64,000 nt of DNA from Mytilus galloprovincialis (GCF_965363235.1 NC_134842.1:33666958-33730957); one strand, 5' to 3'. Counted from the first letter of the stretch, positions 49,519-61,131 are shown. Translations and numbers: made by a program. Notes: generated from the sequence alone by a model not told the origin.

Positions 49519-50661
49519 TGGGGACGAAGTCCCCTATTATAGTAGAAAAATAAAAAAAAAAAAAATCGGGAAATTTTCATTGTACTAATGAACCCCAAAT
49601 CGTTCAAACTTTTTTTGTCGCTTTTTTCAATTCCCGCATTTGCGCAGAACGCAGAAATCTACTTCCTTCTTCCGGTCTCGTTGTCGTGAGACTTTGAGTA
49701 GTCTAGTTTAGTTTAAACATATTTTATTGTTCAAAACAAATGGATTAGACGCAAGTTTTCCAACTTAGTTCTGTCTTCTCCATAATATACATGAATATAC
49801 ATTATATTTATATAGCACATTACATAAATTTGTATTTTTCTAATAAGCATGAAGGCATGAAAAATAATTAAATAAATCAGAACTATTGTTATTATAATAT
49901 TTATACACAAAAAATAATAGAAATAGCTCAATGGATATCAAACGTTCTTATTTTGAATAATCAAACACACCCAAACGATCGGTCTAAAGGGAAAACACCT
50001 ACTGCTACTAGTGTGTTTTTCAATGACTTTCTATAATATTTACCTGTATAAGTTGTAAAAGTAACATGCAATATTGTGAATATATATAATTGTGATACGG
50101 ACATTAAATTCTGACGTTAAAAATGCGGATAAAGGGATGACAAGAACATAGATTTAATGTAAGTATCGTTTTTGTATTAACTTCAATAATTGAAATCCAT
50201 TGAGGCGAAACATTATGTTAACCGTTATGAACAACAAATCGATCATTCGAACAATGCATCGTCTGTACTGTAAACTAGTAAATAAAACAATAACCAGCAA
50301 GGTTGTTATCAGAGTGAGAAACGTTGAGTTTCTTTTATATATTTATGTACAGCAGAAAATATTACAAAATTGTCTTTTGTATCTAAGTTGTCATTACCAA
50401 ACAATAACAAATCGATTGTAACAGGAATGTCTACGTGTAGTCTAGTAAAATATAGGAACTCAAGGAACACAATATCAATATTTCATTTTTTTAATAATTC
50501 TTTGTCTTTGATACGAGTTGACGTTACCTGATGCATTGCGTTTCTTTGTTAACATTGAACATGACGTCATATCTTAAATAACGTCACAAGTAAAATCCCT
50601 AACAACAGAACCAAAATCGGAAACGTTACGGTATTTCCGTTTCATACAGACTTCGTCCCCA
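49519..50661. mobile_element. 1143 bp inverted-repeat element, TGGGGACGAAGT ends
   Basis: TGGGGACGAAGT at 49519-49530 is matched by its exact complement ACTTCGTCCCCA at 50650-50661. The left end is itself a hairpin (GGGGAC-GAA-GTCCCC). Inside are TGACGTCA (about 50562-50569) and AACGTCACA (near 50580) by the right end, and no transposase. It is probably a non-autonomous DNA transposon. The target duplication is unclear, and a GGTAAT stands a few bases outside each end. Confidence 0.6.
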
Positions 50662-51026
50662 TTCACAGGTAATGCCTGCCTCATATTACTATAGTTATGA
50701 AAATATATGCAAGTGACACCCTTTACTATTGCAACCATTTGTCAATTGTTTTTGTGTAAATCTCATGTGTAAAAACTAGTTACCTATGGATATAAATAAT
50801 AAAAAAAATATGTTTACAAATCTGCAAGCAAACCGGAAATATGAGTATTTAAAAATTAAACCAAATACGTAGGAAACGTATATTTTCCGGAAAATAAGTA
50901 TGAAATAAAAAGAGACAGATTGTCAACCCAAGGTTCACATTTGTGTTGTAAACAAAAAATAATGATAAATGAACCGGAATTATTATAGCATTAAACACAT
51001 TTTTTCTAGAGGTTATTGATGTGTAA

Positions 51027-51100
51027 ACTCGGGTGATTAACTCACAAACTGAATAAAAGTCCGAAGACTTTTATTCAGTTTATGAGTTAATCACATGAGC
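51027..51100. repeat. Near-perfect hairpin, about 70 bp
   Basis: GTGATTAACTCACAAACTGA pairs with TCAGTTTATGAGTTAATCAC around the centre AAAGTCCGAAGACTTT. It sits at the end of the KIAA1958/Crypton-like pseudogene exon, and that exon's stop codon (51091-51093) falls within its right arm. Confidence 0.85.
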
Positions 51101-52310
51101 GTTGATGATTCCTGTGCGTGCTCTTCTGGCATTTTTAGAGCCCTTTTGGATATATTTTGAGGTTGAGCCTCAGCATAAAATTGCCTCAAACTGCTATTAA
51201 GACTATCTACAGACACTGTCTGAAAGTCCAAAGTGCTTGCCAGTCTTTCAGATCACCAAGCTGAAAAGTAATAATGTACAAATATAGTTTTATTACAAAA
51301 AAGTTCATCTGCATATGTTTATTTTTATCTACGATATATAATATTCACACGAGAAGATATTTTTTTAGGTTACTTTTGTTGTTTGGTTGCTGTCTAATTA
51401 ACCTATTTGTATAGAATAGATGGGGCATCTCCTTTCATTCATATTTTCTAAAATATATCTTTGTTCGGTTGCATTTCATTAATTAAGTCATATAAAACAT
51501 TGAGTACACCTGGAATCTCAAGTTTTTATTTTTTTTACCCATGGTCAATTGGCGTAAACAATGACATTGAAAAGAATCGGTTCTTACTGTAAGGTAATAA
51601 TACAAGTATTGTGTCCGTGATATAACTAGGAATTGATGGGTAAAGAGCACAAATTAGAAAGTTGTCTTTTTAAAGTATTTTTTTCTGTCGTCAGGTAATA
51701 AACATTGAAATGTATAAGGTTAATATTATATCATGTTGTGTTAATTCATATTTAATGTTTATTTTATCTCGTGGTAATTCAAGTCGAGATTGAGTTGAAT
51801 CCACTCCTTTCTGGGAAATGGTCAAGTTTTGATTTATATTGACTGTCAAAACGGATCATTGCCTGGGTAGGTTTGGTGGAAAAACAACAGAAAATTCTAC
51901 CACGGATTTTGATTTATCAAGTCTTACCATTAAAGACTCCAACTCCCCATTTTGTATTCTTTTTGGTTGAGGCACTGTATTGATTTTGCTCTATTTGAAG
52001 CAAGGTGTCTTTGTCTAGATTTTTAAATCTTCTTGATGTATTTTCTGAGTCCTGTATTGGTGCAGGTTCTTGATTATGTTGTTGGGAAATCAACTGTTTC
52101 AGCAGAAGTCGTGCTAGGTACTGGTAGGGTTTGATCATTGTTGATGCTTGTAACAGCATGAAGTAGCATTTCATCAAAACCTTCAACTTCTTGGTGCATT
52201 ATTTCAAATAGTTCAACAACTTCGGCATTCATTTCTTCTGGCAGTTGCAATTCGAAAGTTATTGGCAGATCTGGCAACGTAGATATGTCAAAATCCGCAT
52301 CAAGTTTACA
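51091..52310 (-). pseudogene. Broken KIAA1958/Crypton-like gene
   Basis: Exon A (about 52310-51928) reads LPITFELQLPEEMNAEVVE in one frame, then after a frameshift near 52080 reads QDSENTSRRFKNLDKD and KNTKWGVGVFN, ending AATG|GTAAGA. Exon B (51260-51091, acceptor CTTTTCAG) continues in the matching phase with LASTLDFQTVSVDSLNSSLR, QFYAEAQPQNISKRAL and MPEEHAQE. The pattern R-F-x-N-L...NT-x-x-x-T/K-W...FYAEA is that of the N-terminal SAM-like domain in KIAA1958/ZMYM-type proteins, thought to derive from Crypton tyrosine recombinases. The second codon of exon B is TGA (51253-51255), and the sequence ends in a hairpin. The catalytic core is absent. It is most likely a dead copy, although the good splice sites suggest it was once a host-style gene. 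Confidence 0.7.
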
Positions 52311-52489
52311 GTACAGATTTTAGCAGACGATTTTTTCAGATGAATGGAAGGTCATGTGATTTCCGTATTTTTTAACAATTAAATAAATGGTTTAAAGCTG
52401 TAATTATGAACTCTGTTTTATTAAATTTTTACTACAACTATAAAATATAAATTAATTTAAGCCCGGTTATGTTTAAACGATTGCCGTTC

Positions 52490-52620
52490 GCCGATTTTGA
52501 GCCGCCATATTGTTTACATTAGTTACAAAAGTAGTTCCGGCAACCCAGTCTATCGAATTGTAAACCGAGAATAGAAAGTGGAATTGACCAATCACAGTTA
52601 ACTATATAGAGATATGCAAA
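52490..52620. promoter_or_regulatory. Promoter-like cluster of factor motifs
   Basis: Contains GCCGCCATATTG (a strong YY1-type match), GACCAATCACAG (CCAAT) and ATATGCAAATCAT (octamer) within about 130 bp. It lies upstream of the minus-strand KIAA1958/Crypton-like exons, so it may be their old promoter. Confidence 0.35.
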
Positions 52621-52667
52621 TCATATAAGAATTATATAAATATACATATTTAAAACAAATATTGAAA

Positions 52668-53094
52668 TCATGTTATGTTCAAAGTGATTTTTCTCAGTTT
52701 TTTGGCTGTGTCGTCAAATATTTCGAACCGATGTCTAGTTCCTTCCTCGTCTGATCCATATACATGACCATTAAAATACCACGAGCTTATAATATTGTCA
52801 TGTTGGTACAGTCTATTTAGGAGACCCTGGTTGAGTTTTGTAATATCATCACCAATTCTAACTTTGAGTGTTTCGTTTATACTCTTCTTTTTACGCAGAA
52901 GTGTAATTTTGGTATCCATTTCTAAGAAATTTTATGAGAATTGGTCTTTGACTCCCTTCTTTCCCTGGTATTCTATGCATTGCAACAATTTCAGACGGGT
53001 TGATATCTAATTTGACTTTGTTCTTTAGTTCGTTAAGAAGAGAATGTGGTAGGTCATTCGATTTTCTGGCAATTGGTATCTTTTCAAATTTTTC
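52668..53094 (-). pseudogene. LINE ORF1-like fragment with frameshift
   Basis: On the minus strand from 53094, one frame reads ELKNKVKLDINPSEIVAMHR and IPGKEGSQRPILIKFLRN, then stops at 52891. The overlapping frame 52919-52668 continues with KVRIGDDITKLNQGLLNRL and SSWYFNGHVYGSDEEGTRHR. The pattern AHRIPG/KxGxxRPIxxKF followed by a region with (I)SAWYFNGxVYG is that of ORF1 proteins of L1-like non-LTR retrotransposons (RRM-like domain and C-terminal domain). A one-base shift near 52905 breaks it. No ORF2 follows in the window. Confidence 0.7.
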
Positions 53095-53099
53095 TTACT

Positions 53100-54490
53100 T
53101 GAGTATTGTTCATTCCAGTTACCAAGCCGAACACTTTCAGTTGCTTTCCTGCTGTTAGATGATTGACAAACAAATGTTTAGATGATGCGCCTCGTTTTCG
53201 TTTTACTGTTTGTTTTAGGTGCGTAATTATATAGCTTTGGCTGTACCAACTAGAGTCTCAATGTTGCAAAACACATTTTCTGTTCATATCTGACCTTTTT
53301 CTATTAGTAGGACTAATATGTTCTCAGTTATGAAGCCAATACACCAATCAATGTTAATGTTCTCTCTTGTGACATACCTGAAGCTATAGAAGAGTTCATT
53401 GATCATAAAAAAATGTTATAATGATGACATTGAATACTACTCAAATAATGCATTCCACATCAGATAAACTTCTTATTTTATTGAAATAATCAACAATCGT
53501 GCTGATAATGTAAAACTCATTGATACTGATATGAGAGTGCATATGTACTTTCAAGCAATCATTAGATTATATTGTGCATGTTGCACTAACAAATTACGAA
53601 AAAACGATAAGTGAATTTCGATTAAAGCATTTTCATTTAACACATTTTGGCAAACCATTCGCTACAATATACTCTACATAGGTTTCACTTGGGAATTTGT
53701 AGATAAACAAAACAAAATATTTATGAATATCAAACTTCTCCCAAAAGAGACTTGATTTATTAAACAGTTGTCTTTACAAATTGAAACCTTTGTATAGTTT
53801 TTTTTATGTTCTGATTAATATTTTAGAACGAAGGTCCATTATACATGTTATTAAAAAAATGTCCATTAAATGCTACAAAAGTTGTCTGTATTACTTTGAT
53901 TGATTACTAGCCAGTGTTTTCATGTTGCTAATGGTCATCTGTTCTCATAATCCTTCTTATTAATGTGTTGTGGGTTGAGCTATAAGCAACGACCCGTGTA
54001 ACCCTGACTAGAATAGAGTTTTTGCCACTGATGTTTCAATTGGCTCTTAAAACCATGGGAGTACTACTCGCCAAATAATAAATAATAATAACAAAAAAAA
54101 TGTGGTGTTGCCTTTCAGACAACAATCAACCAGAGTCCAAAATGACGTGGGTGTATGTAGCTTGAATTTATTGAACAGGCTCCAACAATGATTAAACCAA
54201 TACCATATAATTTGAATGATATAAATTGATATATGATATAAAAACGATTCAAACTTGAAAACCATTGAGCTAATTTATGACAGAACACTTCGAAATTGTG
54301 TCCGAATTATTATTTTCCAATACATAAATACAGGTTTCATAGATATAAATGGTTTCGTGTCATTTATTGCTAAAAATAGGCTTCGAACGTCGAATAATAC
54401 AAACTTGATAATGCTATCAACTGTTCGCAAACACCGCATGATCTTGTAACGAACTTGAAAATATGTAATTGGTGTATGCGAACAAATATT
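53100..54490. other. Spacer without recognisable genes
   Basis: AT-rich. Small ORFs at 54047-54265, 54255-54449 and 54275-54499 have no protein-like features. I see no splice-linked exons here. Confidence 0.45.
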
Positions 54491-54496
54491 TACAAA

Positions 54497-54600
54497 CATA
54501 CCAAGGTAAATTCAAAACGGGAGAAGTCCATGAATCTAAAAAAAAATTAAACGTTTGACCATATCAACCTACAGAACGTACGGAAAACAACTGTCATATG
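54497..54600 (+). repeat. R2 repeat fragment
   Basis: ACCAAGGTAAATTCAAAACG followed by GAAAACAACTGTCATATG. Poorly conserved. Confidence 0.5.
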
Positions 54601-54802
54601 TTTTTAGAAAAAAATACAGATATTATAAAAACAAAATGTGGGTATCACTATGCTTTGATTGTTGATATTTCAGCTACGGAAACAAAACACAAAATGAACA
54701 CTATTCAATAAATCCTTATTAAAAAGATGGTACATTATAAAATAATAAAACAGAAAATTAAAAACTTGGCAATAATAATAATCATACAGAAAAACGACTT
54801 CA

Positions 54803-54870
54803 ACTCACCATTTTTTCTTAAAATGTCCTGTACCAAATCAGGAATATGGCAATTGTTTTCAAATAGTTCG
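54803..54870 (+). repeat. R5 repeat fragment
   Basis: TTCTTAAAATGTCCTGTACC and AAATCAGGAATATGGCAAT match the family at 21160-21415. Confidence 0.6.
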
Positions 54871-54974
54871 TTTCAATGTATGTAGGTGTTTGTCTATGTT
54901 GCACTTAGTGTAAGGAACATTTGAATTAAACGATTATGCACGTATTTTTTTTTTAAATCATTTAGATCGTTAAG

Positions 54975-55245
54975 GAAAGATTGATTGATTGTTGGTGCTT
55001 TAACGCCACTTTTTAGCGCCACTTATGGGCTATTTCGTGGCGGCCAGTTTTTATAGGTGGAGGAAGTCGTAGTGCCCGGAGAAAACCACCGACCTTCGAT
55101 GGGAAAACGGACTATCCTAGACAATTAAGATTGGAGTAGAGAGCACCTGCACTCGCTTGGTTCGAACTCACAACCTCAGTGTTGATTGGCTACTGACAAT
55201 ATTAGTAATACTACATAGACTACTTGGCCACCTAGATCCCGCGTT
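54975..55245 (+). repeat. Mollusc SINE-like dispersed repeat
   Basis: GATTGATTGATTGTTGGTGC, TATTTCGTGGCGGCCAGTTT, GTGCCCGGAGAAAACCACCG, ACCTGCACTCGCTTGG and TTGGCCACCTAGATCC form the order of a repeat common in bivalves and other molluscs. TGGTTCGAACTC within it resembles a pol III B box. I take this as a repeat, not a tRNA gene. The ORF at 55157-55414 is its reading. Confidence 0.7.
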
Positions 55246-55799
55246 AAGGAAGAAACAAATGCGCTGTCATAGTGAAGTCAAAGTTGTACATGTACATAGT
55301 GTAGCAATGTTTGTTTTGCTTGTTAAACATATAATTAGCATATTTTTTTCTTGTGTTAAACACTTCGATCTGATCGATTATTTATTTATGTTATTACAGG
55401 AATTGTTTTTTTAAGATACAGTCGTTATTACATACCAATGCCAAACAGTGCCGTGTACAAAATCTTCAAATTTAACGGTCTATTACACGTCAAAAGTATG
55501 CGAAATTGTTCTTATGTGTTAATCAATATTTTTATTGTGGAAAAAGAGATTATCAGCCTTTGCACCAATCAAAAATATGAATGGACAATTGTTGCGTATG
55601 GACGACTACGTCGTCTTTCTATATTACTTGGGACAATGACTTAAATACGATATACATTGTATAAAAAGAACATATAGGTTTTCTGATTAAAATATGCAAA
55701 CCTCGGCCGGATGATCATATTTCAAGCAGTTCTAAATAACAGCAAAGACCATTTGTAATACAAAACAGATCTTTTTGTATTGAATACGACATATAAGGC

Positions 55800-55975
55800 C
55801 TAAGGTGTAATCCAACATTTTCTTCTACATAATAAAATGGCTGTACCAAGACAGGAATATGACAGTTGTTATCCATTCGTTTGATGTCCAAGAGCTTTTG
55901 ATTTTGACATTTGCTTATGGACTTTCCATTTAAAATATTTCCCGGAATTTGGTATTTTTGTTATTTTACTGCTTA
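55800..55975 (-). repeat. Mussel dispersed repeat R2, minus orientation
   Basis: TAATCCAACATTTTCTTCTA, CAAGACAGGAATATGACAGT and TTATCCATTCGTTTGATGTC. Confidence 0.7.
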
Positions 55976-56391
55976 TATTTTAAAAAAAATATACTGTTTA
56001 CTAGTATTATTTTTCATCATATGTTTTCAGTAGGACATTAAAAATATTTTCCCACTTAGCTAGTTTCCGGACTAATGAAATGTCAATTTAAAATAAGATT
56101 ATGTATACAGCTTTTTATAAACACATGAACATGATGAAGTCGACACATTATAATAAAGTCTGTCATAGCCTTGCACCAATACATTTAAATATACCTATAA
56201 TTATGTGTCTGCTGAAACATCCAAGCTGATTGCAGAAGAAAATAATTCGATCAATAATGTACAGTACTTTGAAATTTTCCCTGTACACAGACGTGATACA
56301 CACATCATATTTATTATTTTTAGAAAATTCATGCTTAAGATTTGTGTTATTTCATGTGACCTTAACCGAGTATTGACTACTTAAACCGCAT

Positions 56392-56538
56392 GTGCAGGAA
56401 ACTTATTTTCACTTTACCTGTATTAAAATGGGGATGCCAAAACAGATTTGTAGAGGGATTACAAAATGGAAAAATTTCCTTATTGTGTTTTTAGTACCAT
56501 TAATTCTTCTTCCTATTGTAACAACCATTGATACAAAA
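56392..56538 (+). CDS. Candidate first coding exon with a membrane segment, SLC13-like look
   Basis: The probable start is the inner ATG at 56428 (MGMPKQICRGITKWKNF), followed by the hydrophobic stretch LIVFLVPLILLPIVTTIDTK and a donor AAA|GTAAGT at 56539, phase 0. A basic start and a LxxFLVPLxLLPxV segment resemble the N-terminus of SLC13-type sodium/dicarboxylate transporters. The expected second SLC13 exon is not found in the 7.5 kb that follow. A phase-0 exon at 61132-61248 could be joined to it, but that gives a short two-helix protein. The call is tentative. Confidence 0.35.
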
Positions 56539-56689
56539 GTAAGTACGTTAGTTCGATCTTTTATCTTTATTTATTTTCTTTAAATAACTATTGAGTTTTA
56601 TATATAGCATATATATTTTACTTCGCAATACATAGCAGGTAAAATTGCACGTATTGTTCAAACGAATTTAAAACTTGACATTATATCTC

Positions 56690-57540
56690 GTAAACATTAT
56701 AAAAACATCGTCCTTGTTTTTAATGTATTGAACTTTAAGACTGTAAACATGTGCTTTCCCCGACGTACTATACAAGGAGTGGCTTTATCATCTCTGATCT
56801 AAGAATAATTCATTTTTGAAAGTGTAAATAAAAGGAATATCAGTGATAAAATTAGCAGTTGAATGTATAAAAATACTTTACACATAAATCGATTATTGAT
56901 TGCAATGTTATGGCGATTCAAGGCTTTGCTTCGGTCAGACTCCTTATTATTGCTTATTGATTGTTCTCATCGTCACATGCAGGAAATTTTTAAAATGACT
57001 ATCTATTGCAATCAGTACATACATGACATATCAATACTGAATTCACAAAAGACTAAATTAAAAGAATCGTCATTGATAAATCGTTATGGATGCATTGAAA
57101 TTGTAGACACTTCAGTCTGATAAATAAGTCAGTATGCTGATGTATATTTTATACGTAAAAATCTATATGTTTATATATACCATGTATATCAATCAATGAA
57201 CACGTAATATTGTAAACATTGTTAAAAAAGTTTTATGTATATGATATCATATTATGATAGCATAAACTCACTTTGTAGAGGAAAGTGTTTTAATTTACAA
57301 AATATGTTATCTACTACATATACTAACCACATTTTAATCTTTATCATTTGTAACTTCGATAAATAGTCACTTGAGTTAAAAAGATTAATAAGTACAGAAT
57401 GTAATACGTCTTATTTTTAGATGACGAGAAAAAGGTTAAGGTGACATGTCAGGTCCCATGTTAAGAAATGGTACGAAAAGTACACATACATGTATAAGTA
57501 AAATTGGTTAAAGAGACCTGAAACGGAAAGTAGGGTGTTT
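56690..57540 (+). repeat. Duplicated block, copy 1
   Basis: Matches 58540-60110. Landmarks are TTTTTAATGTATTGAACT, GAATGTATAAAAATACTTTA, GGCTTTGCTTCGGTCAGACT, ATGATATCATATTATGATAG and the AATGTAATACGTCTTATTTT stretch. An 85-residue ORF (56863-57120) survives in part in copy 2. Confidence 0.85.
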
Positions 57541-58152
57541 GATTATCTTCTGGTTAAAAATAGACAAAAGAGGAAACTTTGGATGCTACATGATCGTAAA
57601 ACTACTCCAGTTTACAAAAATACGATTAAAAAAGATTTTTCTGCTGTAATGTAAGGCATGGTTTTTTGGTAATTTAAGACTATGGTTTTTTTTTAAATTA
57701 TTTCAAATATAAAGATGTATAGTGTAGTTTAAAAAAGGATTATTTTTCTATTAAGCATAGAGGTAAACGGCATATCCGATATCTTTGTTATAAGAGTGAT
57801 TGATTGTTTAAGAAATGAAAAACTTTCGTACTCATTTTGTGAATTAACTCATACATAATAGTCGACGGCATCATTAAAATTAAACAGTTTATGGATATTC
57901 CAGTTTTCATGTATGTCGTGGATTCCATCATTTTTTTAGTTTGATATAAATAGACCATTGATTAATGTTTAAAAAAAAGTATCGAAAGGAAAAGATCAGA
58001 TAAAGATAGAACAAAATCTAAGTTTATCGTTCACTGTGCTTCCGTATTACCTCCAAGTCTATTTACAATTGTTTTACTCGCGTAGTGGTATAAACCATAT
58101 GTGGATTCTTAAAAATTCTAAAGAACTTCTGGATAATTTTAAATCTCGGTCT

Positions 58153-58354
58153 ACATTTTTTATGTTATTTCGAATAGACAGAAAATATATTACAGTCTTT
58201 TCTTATAATTTAATTCTAAATTTCATTTTAAACCGTAGAAAACCATGAAAAAACGTTGATGACGTCACGGTCACATGACTAAATTATGTATATGGGCTGA
58301 TAAAAAAATAACGTCAGCCAATCAGAAGACGTGTTACATCCAAAATTAAATTAT
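58153..58354. mobile_element. Half copy of the 35757-36062 hairpin element
   Basis: Follows 35858-36060 closely, with the CRE (GATGACGTCACGGTCACATG) and CCAAT parts, but lacks the left arm and centre. The ORF at 58036-58248 runs through it and is not a gene. Confidence 0.8.
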
Positions 58355-59016
58355 ATTAAAATACACCCATTAGATGTGCCAATACGTTTGAAAATAGAGA
58401 ACGGAACTAAGAAAGAAAGGAATACATTACAGTAACAGTAACTTCTGAATTGTGTTGAGGACTTGCCACGTTGGAGTTGCGTGCAATAAATCAGAGGTAT
58501 ATTTTCTGAGGAAAATTTTTAAACCTTACTGAGATAATATCTTGTAAACATTATTAAAACATCGTACTTGTTTTTAATGTATTGAACTATAAGACTATAA
58601 ACATGTGCTTTCCCGAAGTTCTTTACATGGGAGTGGCTTTATCACCCGTGTTCTAAGAATAATTCATTATTGAAAGTGTAAATTAAAGGAATATCACAGT
58701 GATAAGAATAAGCAGTTGAATGTATAAAAATACTTTACACACAAATAGTTTATTGATTGTGATGGCGATTCAAGGCTTTGCTTCGGTCAGACTCCTTATT
58801 ATTGCTTATTGATTGTTGTCATCGTCACATGCAGGAAATCATCTATTGCAATCAGTACATACATGACATATCAATACTGAATTCACAAAAGACTAAATTA
58901 AAAGAATCGTCATTGATAAATCGTTATGGATGCATTGAAATTGTCGACACTTCAGTCTGATAAATAAGTCAGTATGCTGATGTATATTTGATACGTAAAA
59001 ATATATATGTTTATAT

Positions 59017-59460
59017 ATTACGGATTACAAATGTGTCGAGGTTTGTGATTGGATAACAACACAGAGATGTCAGTATATATTCAGGAAACTGCCGGGGTAT
59101 ATACGACGTTTTTATCCCCAATTGGAACCTCAAAAACGTCATCATAACACCGGTTACTATGTGACGTAGTCAAAAGCTATCAGACTGTCAGAGGCTCACA
59201 GAGGGAAAATAATGACGTGCTTCAGTCAATAATACATTTTTGATACAAAATCACGCATTTTACACTTTTAATACTTAAATTTAATGTTAAAAGTGTTATT
59301 ATAAAATATTACATACACGATAAAATTATGTTCACAGCAAATTAGAAAATCCTTCACGTATGCCGAACATATCAGGTTGGGTTTTTCAATATATATATGA
59401 CAGTGTTGTCAACAAATACCTGCACTGGAAAATAACATTAAGTCAGGGGTAATCCGTAAT
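59017..59460. mobile_element. 444 bp MITE with ATTACGGATTAC ends
   Basis: ATTACGGATTAC at the left and GTAATCCGTAAT at the right are exact inverted repeats, flanked by TATA-type sequence. Inside are TTGTGATTGGATAA (inverted CCAAT), ACGTCATCATAAC, ATGTGACGTAGTC and AATGACGTGC. It is inserted in duplicated block copy 2 and absent from copy 1, so it is younger than that duplication. Confidence 0.75.
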
Positions 59461-59469
59461 ATATGTGTA

Positions 59470-59600
59470 ATTCAGGTCTCAGAAAGGGTATATACTGTGA
59501 CATTCCCGGCTCAGGGCTTATATCCCCTTCGCCTTCGGCTCAGGGGATATAAACTCTAAGCCGGGAATGTCACAGTATATACCCTGTCTGAGACCTGAAT
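59470..59600. repeat. Near-perfect hairpin, 131 bp
   Basis: ATTCAGGTCTCAGAAAGGGT pairs with ACCCTGTCTGAGACCTGAAT. The arms continue through ACTGTGACATTCCCGGC. The innermost pairing is ATATCCCC with GGGGATAT around TTCGCCTTCGGCTCA. It lies 9 bp from the end of the 444 bp MITE. Confidence 0.9.
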
Positions 59601-61012
59601 AACATATAATATACCATGTATATCAATCAATGAACCTGTAATACTATGAACATTGTTAAAAACGTTTTATGCATATGATATCATATTATGATAGCATTTA
59701 ATCACTTTGTGAAGGAAAGTGTGTTTTATGTATAAAATCTGACATCTACTGCATATACCAACCAATGAACCCGTAATATTGAGAAAACGTACAACAAAAC
59801 GTGTATATCACATGATATCATATTATGATAGCATAAACTCACTTTGTAGAGGAAAGTGTTTTAATTTACAAAATATGTTATCTACTGCATATACCAACCA
59901 CATTTTAATCTTTATCATTTGTAACTTCGATAAATAGTCACTTGAGTTAACAAGATTAATAAGTACAAAATGTAATACGTCTTATTTTTAGATGACGAGA
60001 GAAAGCTTAAGGTTACAAGTTAGGTCCCATATCAGGAATTGGTACGAAAAGTACAAATATATGTATAATTGGTTAAGGAGACCTGTAATGAAAAATAGGG
60101 TATATTTACAATACCTAACGTTTTTTATATTGTGAAAGATTTTAGATGTAAAGGTTGTATTGTGCAGTTAAATAAGGAAGTATTATGAAATTAGGCATAG
60201 AAGTACAAAAAATGCAAATAGGTTATCAATTATATGAGTTATTGATTAATTGTGCAAGATGTGAAAATTGTTCGTACTCGTCAATTCAAAAAATGTCATT
60301 TTAGAGAATTAAATCTTACACAAAAGTCCAAGGCATAATTAAAATTCAACAGTCTTCGAATGTTATACTCATTTCAGTTTTCATTCGTGTCGTGGATTCC
60401 ATTTTTTACTTTTGATATACATAGTACATTGATTGATGTATAAAAAAAGTATCGAAAGGAAAAGATTAAATAAAGATGGAACAAAATCTATGTTTATCGT
60501 ACACTGTGCATCCGTATTACCTTCAAATCTATCTTCATCTGTCAATAATAGTTAATCATAGATCAATTCAATCATGTCATGATGTATAGAGAAAAGCTTC
60601 AAAATTAATGTACACCCAATAGATATGCCACAACGTTTGCACATTGAGAACGGATGGGACACTTTACACTAATAATAACTTACATGCATGCAATAAATCA
60701 GAGTTGTTTGGTGTTTTTTTCGGAAGAAACAACACACGAACATGTAACTTTAGGTAACTTGTTTTTCAGAAACAAATTCTTCTGTCATTCAAAATAATTT
60801 CAATTTTATGTAGCCTGTTAGTCGAAATATCAATTCGTATATAATTTAAAACTAACATATATGAGGTATACGAACTACTAAGGTTTAAAGTTTATAGATG
60901 ACATCTCTATATATACAAATGCAATTTCCTTCAATAATTCTTTAAAAGTGTTCCTTATCAGTTTATAAATATTGCATCTACCAATTGTTGCAAATATATC
61001 ATTACGACTTAC

Positions 61013-61081
61013 AATAATTATCATCTACGCTAGCCAATTGTTACTGCATCGTTACCCATAGCTAGCGAAGATGAATAATTA
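61013..61081. repeat. Interrupted hairpin with CGCTAGC arms
   Basis: AATAATTATCATCTACGCTAGC and GCTAGCGAAGATGAATAATT pair, with one indel and one mismatch, across a loop of about 26 nt. It ends 50 bp before the candidate exon at 61132. Confidence 0.6.
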
Positions 61082-61131
61082 CTAACAAATTTAAAAAATA
61101 ACCTTGTAATACATTTTGTTTAAATTTTCAG

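Larger units (their letters stand above)
58540..60110 (+). repeat. Duplicated block, copy 2, split by an insertion
   Basis: Same order as 56690-57540 but interrupted at about 59017-59615 by an inverted-repeat element and a hairpin. It also carries an extra partial internal repeat of the ATGATATCATATTATGATAG region (about 59660-59840). Confidence 0.85.

Noticed and set aside
55150..55200. tRNA-like B box (TGGTTCGAACTC)
   Set aside because: No cloverleaf can be folded around it. It lies within a known SINE-like repeat.
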